Assembly: GCA_002372325.1 (NCBI GenBank)
Contig: DFFT01000159.1
Span: 1 to 16,710, forward strand
DNA from: Succinivibrionaceae bacterium UBA3769
Lineage (GTDB): Bacteria; Pseudomonadota; Gammaproteobacteria; Enterobacterales; Succinivibrionaceae
Direction of reading: 5' to 3'
Length of the DNA stretch: 16,710 nucleotides
Below, piece after piece: positions 1 through 7,632 of the stretch. Each line of letters opens with the position of its first letter. The first letter of the stretch is position 1. A program made the position numbers and the translations under genes. The notes beneath the pieces were generated by a model that did not search any database, was not told the DNA's origin, and worked only from the letters and a program-made list of their open reading frames with translations.

Positions 1-25
1 TGCTCGTGCTGAGCAAGTGATGCGA

Positions 26-53
26 ATTTTATAGTTTTCTGCTTTTCTGTCAA
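26..53 (-). promoter_or_regulatory. Strong-looking sigma70 promoter pointing left, out of the window
   Basis: Read on the minus strand, a perfect TTGACA (53 to 48) is followed after 16 bases by TAAAAT (31 to 26), five of six to the -10 consensus. Just upstream, at about 54-100, is a run of T- and A-rich tracts like an UP element. The bases after the -10 read TCGCATCAC, with transcription expected to start near 18-20. A perfect -35 plus an UP-like element is typical of promoters for stable RNA or other highly expressed genes. The gene it drives lies outside the window, so its identity is unknown. Confidence 0.6.
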
Positions 54-231
54 CAAAAAATCAAAAAAAATGCAAAATTTTTCAAAAACGAGGCATTTTG
101 GTTATTTTTTGAACAGAAATTGACTGTTTTTTAGGCATCAGCAGCAAAAGTCCTCAGATTTTCACATCCAAATTGGCCATATTTACATTTTCATGGGTTC
201 GTATTACCTTATTCAGTCGTTTTGCCCGAAG

Positions 232-256
232 AAGGGCCTGCTGCGAGGTCTTTTTT
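232..256 (+). terminator. Possible weak terminator or attenuator in the tusA upstream region
   Basis: AAGGGCCT (232-239) can pair with AGGTCTTT (246-253) around a 6-base loop, with two G-U pairs, and runs into six T at 251-256. It lies about 65 bases before the tusA start. It might end a short transcript, act in the tusA leader, or mean nothing; the stem is weak. Confidence 0.25.
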
Positions 257-321
257 GAACATTCAAATCCGTCTTCATTCGGCAATACCGTCTTTTTTCA
301 TCGTAACGCAAGGAAACAGGA

Positions 322-552
322 ATGAAAAAAATTAACGCCGTGGGACTCAGATGCCCTGAGCCGCTGATGATTGTTAGAAGAGAACTCAGAAACATGTCTC
401 CGGGCGAAGCAATAGCAATTACCGCTGATGATCCTTCTACCGAGCGTGATTTCGACCTGCTCTGCCGCAATCTTGGATACGTTATGGAGGAACATAAAGC
501 AGAATCTGCCGACAACAGCGCTCTCTACTTCTTTGTTATCAGAAAGCCCTGA
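322..552 (+). CDS. tusA: Sulfur carrier protein TusA (SirA/TusA family)
   Basis: This 76-residue protein looks like a complete TusA, slightly shorter than the E. coli protein (81 aa). The family signature Cys-Pro-x-Pro is at residues 11-14 (GLRCPEP); Cys11 would carry the persulfide. In the known pathway TusA takes sulfur from the desulfurase IscS and passes it to TusBCD-TusE for 2-thiolation of U34 in some tRNAs. The rest fits the small alpha/beta fold of the family, ending in a hydrophobic strand (LYFFVI). The ATG at 322 has an AAGGA site at 310-314, 7 bases upstream. It is read alone: 304 bases separate it from glyQ. A more distant SirA-like paralogue (YedF/YeeD type) cannot be fully excluded, but the length and motif favour TusA. 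Confidence 0.88.
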   Translation: MKKINAVGLRCPEPLMIVRRELRNMSPGEAIAITADDPSTERDFDLLCRNLGYVMEEHKAESADNSALYFFVIRKP

Positions 553-856
553 CAAAGTTTGGGGATTGCTTAATTCCCTCACCTGTCTTTTCCTTGTTAT
601 TTAAAGCGCCCGGCCTTTCCTGTGATATCTTTCAGTCTCTCTTAATGCGCCTGATCTTATGCAGCCATTAATTGCTGTTCGGAGTATCCCCGGCGGCAAA
701 TTCCCTTAATAGAAGCCTATAGTGCAAAATCAGGCAAACATGAGTAAAATAGGCATACCCAAACAGGAGCACCGTTTTTTCACCGCTCCCGCAATCATTA
801 CTCATTTCATTTAGATATTTGACTTTTACAAGATAAAAGCTTCCAAGGATCTTCAG
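553..856. other. Intergenic region tusA-glyQ with a small hairpin
   Basis: About 300 bases without a gene. Just after the tusA stop, GGGGATT (561-567) pairs with AATTCCC (572-578) around a 4-base loop, with one G-U pair. The nearest T-rich stretch (about 587-592) is too far for a classic terminator, so this may be a weak 3' end for tusA. A second stem, GGAGC (766-770) with GCTCC (785-789), closes a 14-base loop that contains six T. A TATAGT hexamer at 718-723 could be a -10 for glyQ, but no -35 is visible at the right distance. Confidence 0.5.
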
Positions 857-1786
857 ATGTCCAACACATATGATATCAAGACGTTTCAGGGGTTAATCCT
901 GACTCTTCAGGATTACTGGTCACGACAGGGCTGCATGCTTGCTCAGCCTTTCGACATGGAAGTCGGCGCCGGCACCTCTCATCCCATGACATTCCTAAAA
1001 GCCATCGGACCGGAACCGCATTTCTGCGCTTATGTACAGCCATCAAGAAGGCCCACTGACGGACGCTATGGCGAAAACCCCAACAGACTGCAGCGTTATT
1101 TTCAGTTTCAGGTTGTTCTGAAGCCGTCCCCTGACAATATTCAGGATCTCTATCTCGGATCTCTCAGAGAGCTTGGTTTTGATCCGGCTGTCCATGATAT
1201 CCGTTTTGTCGAAGACAACTGGGAAAACCCCACTCTGGGAGCATGGGGACTGGGATGGGAGGTCTGGCTTAACGGCATGGAGGTAACTCAGTTTACCTAC
1301 TTCCAGCAAGTCGGCGGTCTCACATGTTCTCCGGTAACCGGCGAGGTTACCTACGGTCTGGAAAGGCTTGCCATGTACATCCAGGGTGTTAACAATGTGT
1401 ACGATCTTGTCTGGGCAAATACACCGGCTGGTATCGTAACCTACGGGGACGTTTTTCATCAAAACGAGGTTGAACAGTCCACCTATAACTTTGAATATGC
1501 TGATGTTGATTTTCTCTTCGGCCTGTTTGACCGGAGCGCCCAGGAATGTCAGAACCTGCTGGATACCCAGAAGGTAAAAGCAGCGCTGCCTCTTCCCGCT
1601 TATGAAAGAATTCTGAGAGCTGCTCACGCATTCAATCTTCTTGATGCCAGACATGCCATTTCCGTTACCGAAAGACAGCGCTACATCCTGCGTATAAGAG
1701 AGCTTTCAAAAGGCGTGGCCGAAGCTTATTACGCAGCGCGCGAATCTTTGGGATTCCCTATTTTGAATAAAGTAAACAAGGCATAA
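857..1786 (+). CDS. glyQ: Glycine--tRNA ligase alpha subunit
   Basis: The 309-residue protein is the alpha subunit of the alpha2-beta2 bacterial glycyl-tRNA synthetase (E. coli GlyQ is about 303 aa). It is cytoplasmic and carries the class II catalytic core that activates glycine with ATP. Characteristic stretches are visible: the N-terminal QDYWSRQGC near 18-26, the motif 2 region YVQPSRRPTDGRYGENP at 59-75 with its arginines, the WE-rich segment WGLGWEVWLNGMEVTQFTYF at 130-149, and motif 3 around TYGLERLAMY at 165-174. The ATG at 857 has AAGGA at 845-849, spaced 7 bases. Two bases separate its stop from glyS, so the two are co-transcribed and made in balanced amounts. No odd features. Confidence 0.97.
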   Translation: MSNTYDIKTFQGLILTLQDYWSRQGCMLAQPFDMEVGAGTSHPMTFLKAIGPEPHFCAYVQPSRRPTDGRYGENPNRLQRYFQFQVVLKPSPDNIQDLYLGSLRELGFDPAVHDIRFVEDNWENPTLGAWGLGWEVWLNGMEVTQFTYFQQVGGLTCSPVTGEVTYGLERLAMYIQGVNNVYDLVWANTPAGIVTYGDVFHQNEVEQSTYNFEYADVDFLFGLFDRSAQECQNLLDTQKVKAALPLPAYERILRAAHAFNLLDARHAISVTERQRYILRIRELSKGVAEAYYAARESLGFPILNKVNKA

Positions 1787-1788
1787 AA

Positions 1789-3852
1789 ATGACTGCAAAA
1801 ACATTATTAGTGGAAATTGGAACTGAAGAGCTGCCTCCCAAGGCTCTCGCAAAACTCGCTCTGTCCTTCAGAGATAATTTTGCAGCGCTTATAGACAATG
1901 CAAAAATTTCCCACGGGGATATTCTCTGGTATGCCACCCCCAGAAGACTGGCCGTAAAAATTCTCAATCTGGATGAACAGCAGCCCGACACCCCGATTGA
2001 AAAGAAAGGCCCGTCCGTAAAGGCCGCCTTCAATCAGGACGGCACTCCGAACAATGTCGGCCTTAAATGGGCTCAGGCCAACGGCATCAGCATTGATGAA
2101 GCCGAACGGGTTGCTACACCAAAGGGAGAATGGCTGGTATATCGCACTGTAGAACACGGGGCCAGCACCGTGTCTCTTATTGCCCGTTTCACCCAGGAAG
2201 CTTTGGCCAAACTTCCGATTCCGAAGCTGATGCGCTGGGGATCAGGCGATGTCCTTTTTGTAAGACCGGTGCATACCCTGACTATGCTCTTCGGAAATGA
2301 AGTTATTCCGGGAGAAGTTCTGGGACTTAAGTCCGGCAGACTCATAAAGGGCCACCGCTACATGGGAACTCCGGAATTCGAACTGGCTTCTGCGGATGAA
2401 TACCCGGAAGTTCTCGAAAACAAGGGCATGGTAATTGCGGACTATAACCGCAGAAAAGAAATGATTACCGCGGCCATCAAGTCCGAAGCTGATAAAATCG
2501 GCGGCGTTGCCGACATGGATCCGGATCTTATTGATGAAGTAACATCTCTGGTGGAGTATCCGGTTCTTCTTACGGCAAAGTTTGAAGAAAAATTCCTGAA
2601 GGTTCCTGCCGAAGCTCTGGTTCATACAATGAAGGGAGATCAGAAATATTTCCCGGTCTACAGAGACGGACGGCTGCTTCCTAACTTCATTTTTATCAGC
2701 AACATCAAGTCTCAGCATCCGGAGCTTGTTATTGCCGGCAATGAGAGAGTAGTCAGACCCAGACTTTCCGATGCCGAATTTTTCTTCAACACCGATAAGA
2801 AACAGACGCTTTTCTCCCGCTTTGAAAGTCTCAGATCTGTCACCTACCAAAAGCAGCTGGGTTCACTGGCGGACAAATCCGAAATTGTTGCCGGCATTGC
2901 TGAAAAGGTCGCGCAGATTATCGGTGCTGATGCCGCATTGGCAAGAAGAGCCGGTTTGCTGTCCAAATGCGATCTGGTCACAAGCATGGTCACCGAATTC
3001 ACCGATACCCAGGGCATCATGGGAATGCACTACGCCCGCATTGACGGAGAACCCGAAGAAGTAGCTCAGGCTCTCAGCGATCAGTATCTGCCCAGGTTCT
3101 CCGGGGACGCTCTTCCTGACAATCCGGTATCTCAGGCTCTCTCTATTGCTGAAAAGATAGCCACCCTCACCGGTATTTTCGGAGTAAACATGATTCCCAA
3201 GGGGGATAAGGATCCTTACGGATTAAGAAGAGCCTCCATCGGTCTCATCAGAATCGCCGTGGAAAAACAGCTTCATATCGACATCAGAGAACTGACAGCA
3301 TACGCCGCCGGACTCTATGGCAGCAAACTCGTAAACGCCAATGCCGTGAATGATGTGGTTGATTATGTTCTGGCGAGATTCAAGGCCTTTTATCAGGATC
3401 TGGGGGTAAGCACAGACGTAATTCTGTCAGTGCTGTCCCGGGGCATCACCGATCTTCTGGATTTCGACAAACGCATTAAGGCCGTCCGGGAATTCCGTAA
3501 CATTCCTGAGGCTGCTTCGCTTTCCGAAGCCAACAAGCGCGTGGGAAACATTCTGTCCAAAACCGCAGACATCGCTGCATTCCGGGCCGAACTTATGACG
3601 AGTCAGGAAGAAAAAGCCCTGTCAGCAGCAATTGCTGCCGTGGCTGCCGACGTTAATGCTCTCTTTGACAGCGGCGACTACAAGGAAGCTCTCACTCATC
3701 TGGCACAGCTCAAAAAACCGGTGGATGACTTCTTTGATAAAGTGATGGTCAACGATGAGAACCCGGATATCCGGAATAACCGCCTGGCGCTTCTTAAGGA
3801 ACTGAGCAGCCTTTTCACTCATGTAGCGGATATTTCGCTGCTGCAGAAATAA
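1789..3852 (+). CDS. glyS: Glycine--tRNA ligase beta subunit
   Basis: The 687-residue protein matches the usual length of bacterial GlyS (E. coli 689). It is the beta subunit, which holds tRNA-Gly and is needed for the GlyQ catalytic core to aminoacylate it. The start, LLVEIGTEELPPKA at residues 5-18, is the family's N-terminal hallmark. KGDQKYFPVY lies near 281-290. A central HD-like part contains GIMGMHYARIDGEPEEVA near 412-429. The C-terminal DALR-type anticodon-binding end contains MVNDENPDIRNNRLALL at about 653-669. The ATG at 1789 follows the glyQ stop by 2 bases and has AAGG at 1778-1781, inside the end of glyQ, which suggests translational coupling. A strong terminator follows at 3882-3914. 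Confidence 0.97.
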   Translation: MTAKTLLVEIGTEELPPKALAKLALSFRDNFAALIDNAKISHGDILWYATPRRLAVKILNLDEQQPDTPIEKKGPSVKAAFNQDGTPNNVGLKWAQANGISIDEAERVATPKGEWLVYRTVEHGASTVSLIARFTQEALAKLPIPKLMRWGSGDVLFVRPVHTLTMLFGNEVIPGEVLGLKSGRLIKGHRYMGTPEFELASADEYPEVLENKGMVIADYNRRKEMITAAIKSEADKIGGVADMDPDLIDEVTSLVEYPVLLTAKFEEKFLKVPAEALVHTMKGDQKYFPVYRDGRLLPNFIFISNIKSQHPELVIAGNERVVRPRLSDAEFFFNTDKKQTLFSRFESLRSVTYQKQLGSLADKSEIVAGIAEKVAQIIGADAALARRAGLLSKCDLVTSMVTEFTDTQGIMGMHYARIDGEPEEVAQALSDQYLPRFSGDALPDNPVSQALSIAEKIATLTGIFGVNMIPKGDKDPYGLRRASIGLIRIAVEKQLHIDIRELTAYAAGLYGSKLVNANAVNDVVDYVLARFKAFYQDLGVSTDVILSVLSRGITDLLDFDKRIKAVREFRNIPEAASLSEANKRVGNILSKTADIAAFRAELMTSQEEKALSAAIAAVAADVNALFDSGDYKEALTHLAQLKKPVDDFFDKVMVNDENPDIRNNRLALLKELSSLFTHVADISLLQK

Positions 3853-3881
3853 TTTTCGGAATATACCTCTGCAAATAAGAG

Positions 3882-3914
3882 AAGCCACGCTGTGATGAAC
3901 AGCGTGGCTTTTTT
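3882..3914 (+). terminator. Rho-independent terminator of glyQS
   Basis: A perfect 12-base stem (AAGCCACGCTGT at 3882-3893 with its complement at 3899-3910) closes a 5-base loop and runs into six T (3909-3914). It lies 30 bases after the glyS stop. On the other strand the same hairpin is followed by a poorer CTCTTATTT, so it may also help end the converging lptB transcript. Confidence 0.93.
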
Positions 3915-3962
3915 AACGTATCATCAAATAATGAGGCCGATAATGATGCCTGCTATGCTTTG

Positions 3963-4691
3963 CTAGATTGAAAAATCTTCGCCCAGATAAACCTTTTTGA
4001 CCAGTTCATTGCTCAGTACATCATCAGGGCTTCCGTAGGCAATCATTTTCCCCTGATTCACGATGTAAGCTCTTTCGCAGACATCCAGAGTTTCCCGCAC
4101 ATTGTGATCCGTAATTAAAACGCCAATACCTCTTTCTCTGAGCTGTTTAATGATGCCTTTGATTTCCCCCACGGAAATAGGATCCACTCCGGCAAATGGT
4201 TCATCCAGCAAAATAAAGCGCGGATCCGATGCCAAAGCCCGGGCAATTTCCACGCGCCGTCTTTCACCGCCGGAAAGACTCATGCCCAGACTGTCCCGAA
4301 TGTGTTCAATTCTGAATTCCGAGAGCAGATCCTTCAGGCGTTTTCTTCTTTCATCTCTGGTTTTTACGTTTTTGTTAAGCTCCAGAGCTCCTATGATATT
4401 CTCTCTTACGGTGAGCTTTCTCCAGATGCTGGCCTCCTGCGGCAGGTACCCCAGTCCGGCCAAAGCTCTTTTGTCCATGGGCTTGTGAGTGATTTCGGTA
4501 TCATCAATAAAAACCTGTCCCCCGTCAACCTTGATAATGCCGACAATCATGTAAAAGGAGGTGGTTTTTCCGGCGCCGTTTGGCCCCAGAAGTCCGACGA
4601 TTTCTCCGCTGTTAACGTTTAAACTGACATCATTTACAACGACACGAGCTTTAAACTGTTTAAACAAATGTTCCGCTTTCAGAGTAGACAT
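3963..4691 (-). CDS. lptB: LPS export ABC transporter ATP-binding protein LptB
   Basis: This 242-residue ATPase is full length for LptB (about 241 aa). It powers LptFG, which extracts LPS from the inner membrane and pushes it onto the LptC-LptA bridge. All ABC elements are intact: Walker A GPNGAGKTT at 36-44, Q-loop Gln85, signature LSGGE at 139-143, Walker B ILLDEP at 160-165 with catalytic Glu164, and switch His196. The C-terminus VYLGEDFSI is typical of LptB and separates it from other small ABC ATPases such as LivF. It is last in the kdsD-lptB cluster, after an unusual 131-base gap. The ATG at 4691 has only a poor Shine-Dalgarno sequence (GGG about 9 bases upstream). No rpoN follows; the next gene on that side, glyS, converges on it. 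Confidence 0.96.
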   Translation of the reverse strand: MSTLKAEHLFKQFKARVVVNDVSLNVNSGEIVGLLGPNGAGKTTSFYMIVGIIKVDGGQVFIDDTEITHKPMDKRALAGLGYLPQEASIWRKLTVRENIIGALELNKNVKTRDERRKRLKDLLSEFRIEHIRDSLGMSLSGGERRRVEIARALASDPRFILLDEPFAGVDPISVGEIKGIIKQLRERGIGVLITDHNVRETLDVCERAYIVNQGKMIAYGSPDDVLSNELVKKVYLGEDFSI

Positions 4692-4822
4692 GAATAAAAA
4701 CCCATTACTAAATCAATCACCGCCTGCGGGAGGTTTTCGGAAGATACCGCTGCGTTTTGCGGCCGGATCTGCAATCCCTGCTTTGCTAAACGGCGGGGCA
4801 AAAACGGCGAAAACCAAATGCT

Positions 4823-5353
4823 CTATTTGTTACTCTTAGCCGCATCGATCTGCTTTTTCAGCTGATCCGGTATGAAAACAGTAGTAACCCGGCCGCCGGA
4901 AGATTCGTTGCCCTTGGCTTCCATAACCTCTTTTTTCACATTATAGGAAATGGTATCACTGGAAAGTTTGGAATTTTCCTGACTGATAAAAGCATGCACC
5001 GAAAGAGTAATGTCCTGAGTCTTGACATTGTATGAAATGGTTTTGGCCTCAGCATGAATAGGCTTGCCGTTATCCATAATCTGATCAAAGGTGGCAGAAT
5101 TTCCATATGCGGTCACCTTGTCCACCTCCCCGCTGGGCAGTCTGGTAACCACCACTTTATCGGCCATGATTTTTATAGTCCCCTGAGTAATGACTACATG
5201 ATCCATAAAGGTAACGCGGTTTTCCGCCAGCTCGGCTATCTGACGATCGGAATTAACGCTTATGGGTTCCCTGAAATCAGACTGCTTTGAAAAGGCGCTG
5301 GCAGAAATCACCAGAGCAATACTACCTGTTAACAGTGCCTGTATAAGTCGCAT
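4823..5353 (-). CDS. lptA: LPS transport periplasmic protein LptA
   Basis: This 176-residue protein is a little shorter than E. coli LptA (185). It has a Sec signal peptide at residues 1-20 or 1-22 (MRLIQALLTGSIALVISASA), followed by an OstA-type beta-jellyroll at about 30-150. Family marks include ITQGTIKIMADKVVV near 55-69, the paired strand-repeat segments, and a Lys-rich tail (LKKQIDAAKSNK). It forms the periplasmic bridge that carries LPS from LptC to LptD. The ATG at 5353 has GGAG at 5361-5364, spaced 7 bases. Its first 32 bases overlap the end of lptC, so translation of the two is probably coupled. Identity rests on the signal peptide, fold-like strand pattern and operon position. Confidence 0.93.
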   Translation of the reverse strand: MRLIQALLTGSIALVISASAFSKQSDFREPISVNSDRQIAELAENRVTFMDHVVITQGTIKIMADKVVVTRLPSGEVDKVTAYGNSATFDQIMDNGKPIHAEAKTISYNVKTQDITLSVHAFISQENSKLSSDTISYNVKKEVMEAKGNESSGGRVTTVFIPDQLKKQIDAAKSNK

Positions 5354-5924
5354 GGCAGTTCTCCATCAGTTCAAAATATTTGGTATCCAGATTTCCGTTA
5401 AGGCCCTTGCAGCTATTGGAAAAATCCTTTCCGTTTATATAAACCATCTCCGGGGTTCTCACCTCATTGGTAGTGAAGTCCAGCTCCAGATAGCCGGATT
5501 CAATGCTGCTTATAAAAGCCTCGGTGCTGTAATTCTGGGCCTTGACATTATTTCTCAGATTAATGCTGTCCTTGCTGTTAAAGCTCCCGCTATCAGCCTT
5601 TATGTGCCAGTAATCACTGTCCTGAAGGTTTCCGGTGTTTTTTAAAACCATTTTCGACGAGGGATCTCTGGCGGGATAATAGGTCAGCGAGGGATATGTC
5701 ATCTCAATCAAATCGGCGCTGATATAAGTTTCCGCGTGATCAGCATGAATAATTTCATAGAGATAGCCCAGCTGATTGTATCTGTATGTTGTTAAATTGG
5801 TGGCGATAAAATTCGGCTGAGCTTCAGCTCTTTCCGGATCCTGAACATCCTTCTGCGCCGAATACCAATGATAGCAAAAGAATGAAAACAGCGTCAGCAC
5901 CAGAAGACAAACGTACTTCATCAT
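5322..5924 (-). CDS. lptC: LPS export system protein LptC
   Basis: With the start chosen here the protein has 200 residues, close to E. coli LptC (191). It has one N-terminal membrane anchor at about 4-20 (YVCLLVLTLFSFFCYHW), then a periplasmic jellyroll containing the family-like stretches YRYNQLGYLYEIIHADHAE, ADSGSFNSKDSINLRNNVKA and FTTNEVRTPEMV. It links the LptBFG pump to LptA. The ATG at 5922-5924 overlaps the kdsC stop (ATGA), has GGGAG at 5935-5939 and puts the anchor at the N-terminus. The reading frame stays open upstream to 6068, but that part lies inside kdsC, is low-complexity Ser/Gly/Arg and would bury the anchor, so it is rejected. A second ATG follows immediately (5921). The 3' end overlaps lptA by 32 bases. 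Confidence 0.92.
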   Translation of the reverse strand: MMKYVCLLVLTLFSFFCYHWYSAQKDVQDPERAEAQPNFIATNLTTYRYNQLGYLYEIIHADHAETYISADLIEMTYPSLTYYPARDPSSKMVLKNTGNLQDSDYWHIKADSGSFNSKDSINLRNNVKAQNYSTEAFISSIESGYLELDFTTNEVRTPEMVYINGKDFSNSCKGLNGNLDTKYFELMENCHATYTGTVNR

Positions 5925-6469
5925 ACCGAGGCCGCTCCCGGAACCAGAAGACTGCCCCGGGCCTGCAGAATAAGATCGCAGACCTCCCTGACAGCTCCGG
6001 CTCCGCCATTCCTGAGACATACATAATCCGCAGCGGCCTGAGCCAGCGGATGACCGTCCCCCGGACAAAACGCCACCGCAGCCTTATTCATGACCGGGAT
6101 ATCAGGAACATCATCCCCGATATAGGCAGAAGCCTCCGGAGATACCCCATGCTCCCTCAGCATTTTTTCCATTTCGGGGATCTTGTCCCGCACCCCCTGC
6201 GACAGACAGGAAATCCCCAGTTCCCCAGCCCGGCGCTCCAGAAGAGATGAGCTTCGGCCGGTAATTATGCCGACAAGGACTCCGGATTTTCCGAGGGCCA
6301 CAAGACCATAGCCGTCCTTGGCATTGAAGGCCTTAATCTCATCGCCGCTGTTTGTCAGATAAACGCTTCCGTCGGAAAGCACCCCGTCCACATCGCAAAA
6401 CAGAAATTCTATTTTTGAGAGCTTATCATATAAGACATCCGAAACAGGACGGTACAGAGTTGGATGCAT
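5921..6469 (-). CDS. kdsC: 3-deoxy-D-manno-octulosonate 8-phosphate phosphatase KdsC
   Basis: This 182-residue HAD-family phosphatase (E. coli KdsC 188 aa) removes phosphate from Kdo-8-phosphate to give Kdo, the inner sugar of LPS. It belongs to the capless C0 group of small, tetrameric HAD enzymes. Motif I is DVDGVLSDG at 26-34, with Asp26 as nucleophile and Asp28 as acid/base. Motif II is ITGRSS, motif III is the Lys in GVRDK, and motif IV is YIGDDVPDIPVM, which binds magnesium. The ATG at 6469 shares one base with the kdsD stop (TAATG) and has AAGGGAG at 6477-6483, spaced 7 bases. Its stop overlaps the lptC start. Confidence 0.96.
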   Translation of the reverse strand: MHPTLYRPVSDVLYDKLSKIEFLFCDVDGVLSDGSVYLTNSGDEIKAFNAKDGYGLVALGKSGVLVGIITGRSSSLLERRAGELGISCLSQGVRDKIPEMEKMLREHGVSPEASAYIGDDVPDIPVMNKAAVAFCPGDGHPLAQAAADYVCLRNGGAGAVREVCDLILQARGSLLVPGAASV

Positions 6470-7443
6470 TACATAACTCCCTTGTTCAGCAGATCGTGAA
6501 TATTAAATGCGCCCAACGGCCGGTTGTTATCATCTGCCACCACCAGGGAATTAACCTTCCTGGCATGAATAATCCGTACGGTTTCCGCCGCCAGAGTATC
6601 CTTTTTAACCGTCAGACATCCCTTCTTGATAATCTTGCGGAGCGGAGTGGTAACATCCAGCATTTTTTCAAAGGCTCTTCTCAAATCGCCGTCTGTGAAG
6701 ATGCCGTAAATAGTGCCGTCTTCCTTGATGACCACTACCATGCCCAGTCCCTTGGAGGTCATCTCAAAAATGGCATCCTTGATGGTGCTGTCTATATAAA
6801 CAACAGGACATTCGTCCCCGGAATGCATAACATCGGCGCAGGTGGTAAGAAGCTTTCTCCCCAGGGATCCGCCGGGATGACTGAGAGCGAAATCCCGGGC
6901 CGTAAAGCCCCGGGCCTCCAGAAGAGCCACGGCCAAAGCATCCCCCAGCACCAGAGTGCTAGTAGTGCTGGAGGTGGGCACCAGATTCAGCGGACAAGCC
7001 TCGCGTTCCACATGAAAGCTCAGGTGCACTGTGGCATACCGGGCCAGAGAGCTGTCCGGATTTCCGCTCATGCCGATGATAACAATGCCCCGGCGTTTGA
7101 GTATCGGAAGGATATCGATAACCTCCCCGCTTTCTCCGGAATTTGAAATGGCGATGACCATATCATCGCTTTCAATCATGCCCAGATCGCCGTGACTGGC
7201 TTCGCCGGGATGAACAAAAAACGACGGTGTTCCGGTGCTGGCAAGAGTAGCGGCAATCTTGGAACCGATATGTCCGGATTTCCCCATTCCCATGACAACA
7301 ATCTTTCCGCGGCATCCCAAAATCAGCTTGCAGGCTTCTGCAAAGCTGTGATCGATTTCCGCGCGAAGCTGATTCAGCCCTGCAACCTCATCATCGATGA
7401 CTCTGCGGGCAATATCCTCAAAAATTAAAGCTCCGGTAGCCAA
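6469..7443 (-). CDS. kdsD: D-arabinose 5-phosphate isomerase KdsD
   Basis: This 324-residue enzyme (E. coli KdsD 328 aa) converts ribulose-5-phosphate to arabinose-5-phosphate, the first step of Kdo synthesis. It has an N-terminal SIS sugar isomerase domain (about 40-190) with GKSGH at 54-58, FFVHPGEASHGDLGM at 75-89 and NSGESGE at 101-107, then two CBS domains (about 203-262 and 270-324). Lys55, His84, Glu107 and His189 line up, with a constant shift of four, with the catalytic residues known from E. coli KdsD (59, 88, 111, 193). The start is TTG at 7441-7443, chosen because AAGGAG sits 7 bases upstream; the nearby ATG is out of frame. It is first in the operon. The E. coli neighbour yrbG is absent. 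Confidence 0.95.
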   Translation of the reverse strand: MATGALIFEDIARRVIDDEVAGLNQLRAEIDHSFAEACKLILGCRGKIVVMGMGKSGHIGSKIAATLASTGTPSFFVHPGEASHGDLGMIESDDMVIAISNSGESGEVIDILPILKRRGIVIIGMSGNPDSSLARYATVHLSFHVEREACPLNLVPTSSTTSTLVLGDALAVALLEARGFTARDFALSHPGGSLGRKLLTTCADVMHSGDECPVVYIDSTIKDAIFEMTSKGLGMVVVIKEDGTIYGIFTDGDLRRAFEKMLDVTTPLRKIIKKGCLTVKKDTLAAETVRIIHARKVNSLVVADDNNRPLGAFNIHDLLNKGVM

Positions 7444-7450
7444 AATGCAT

Positions 7451-7456
7451 CTCCTT
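7451..7456 (-). promoter_or_regulatory. Ribosome binding site that sets the TTG start of kdsD
   Basis: AAGGAG on the minus strand is followed by seven bases and then TTG (7443-7441), which opens the kdsD frame. An ATG at 7450-7448 touches the site directly, is in another frame and reaches a stop after ten codons, so it is unlikely to be the main start. Confidence 0.75.
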
Positions 7457-7632
7457 TTTAACCTGCTGGGATTTCAGCATCAGACTCTGATATGCATTAT
7501 CTCTGAAAAACTCCGTCTCCGTATTTTACCTTAAAAAACGTCATTAAACAGACCTCGCCGCCATAGCTCCGCTAAAAAAGCCGGGGCGATGCAATCAGGC
7601 CTCCGGAAAATCTCTCCGTTCTGTCTCAGAGA

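Larger units (their letters stand above)
1..321. other. Intergenic region left of tusA, AT-rich
   Basis: No convincing gene is seen here. The left third is very rich in A and T and carries a leftward promoter (26-53, described separately) with a probable A/T-rich upstream element at about 54-100. Positions 1-15 form a short perfect hairpin (TGCTC, 5-base loop, GAGCA) that would lie in the leader of that leftward transcript. A second small hairpin at 224-237 (GCCC/GGGC) overlaps the alternative hairpin with a T run at 232-256. No convincing -10/-35 pair for tusA was found. Confidence 0.6.

Noticed and set aside
1..321. Replication origin near the AT-rich left edge
   Set aside because: No DnaA boxes (TTATCCACA-like) are present; the AT-richness is better explained as an UP element.
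1043..1654. Long open frame opposite glyQ (203 codons)
   Set aside because: It lies wholly antisense to a well-conserved gene, shows no recognisable domain and reflects codon bias of glyQ.
5925..6068. N-terminal extension of lptC into kdsC (48 extra residues)
   Set aside because: It is Ser/Gly/Arg-rich, lies inside kdsC, has no ribosome site and would place the membrane anchor internally; the ATG at 5924 overlaps the kdsC stop as expected.
6894..6914. Inverted repeat CCCGGGC/GCCCCGGG in kdsD
   Set aside because: It falls inside conserved coding sequence, the match has an extra base and the codons explain it.
6352..7146. 264-codon open frame opposite kdsC and kdsD
   Set aside because: Composition is low-complexity and it is antisense to conserved enzymes; no ribosome site or family resemblance.
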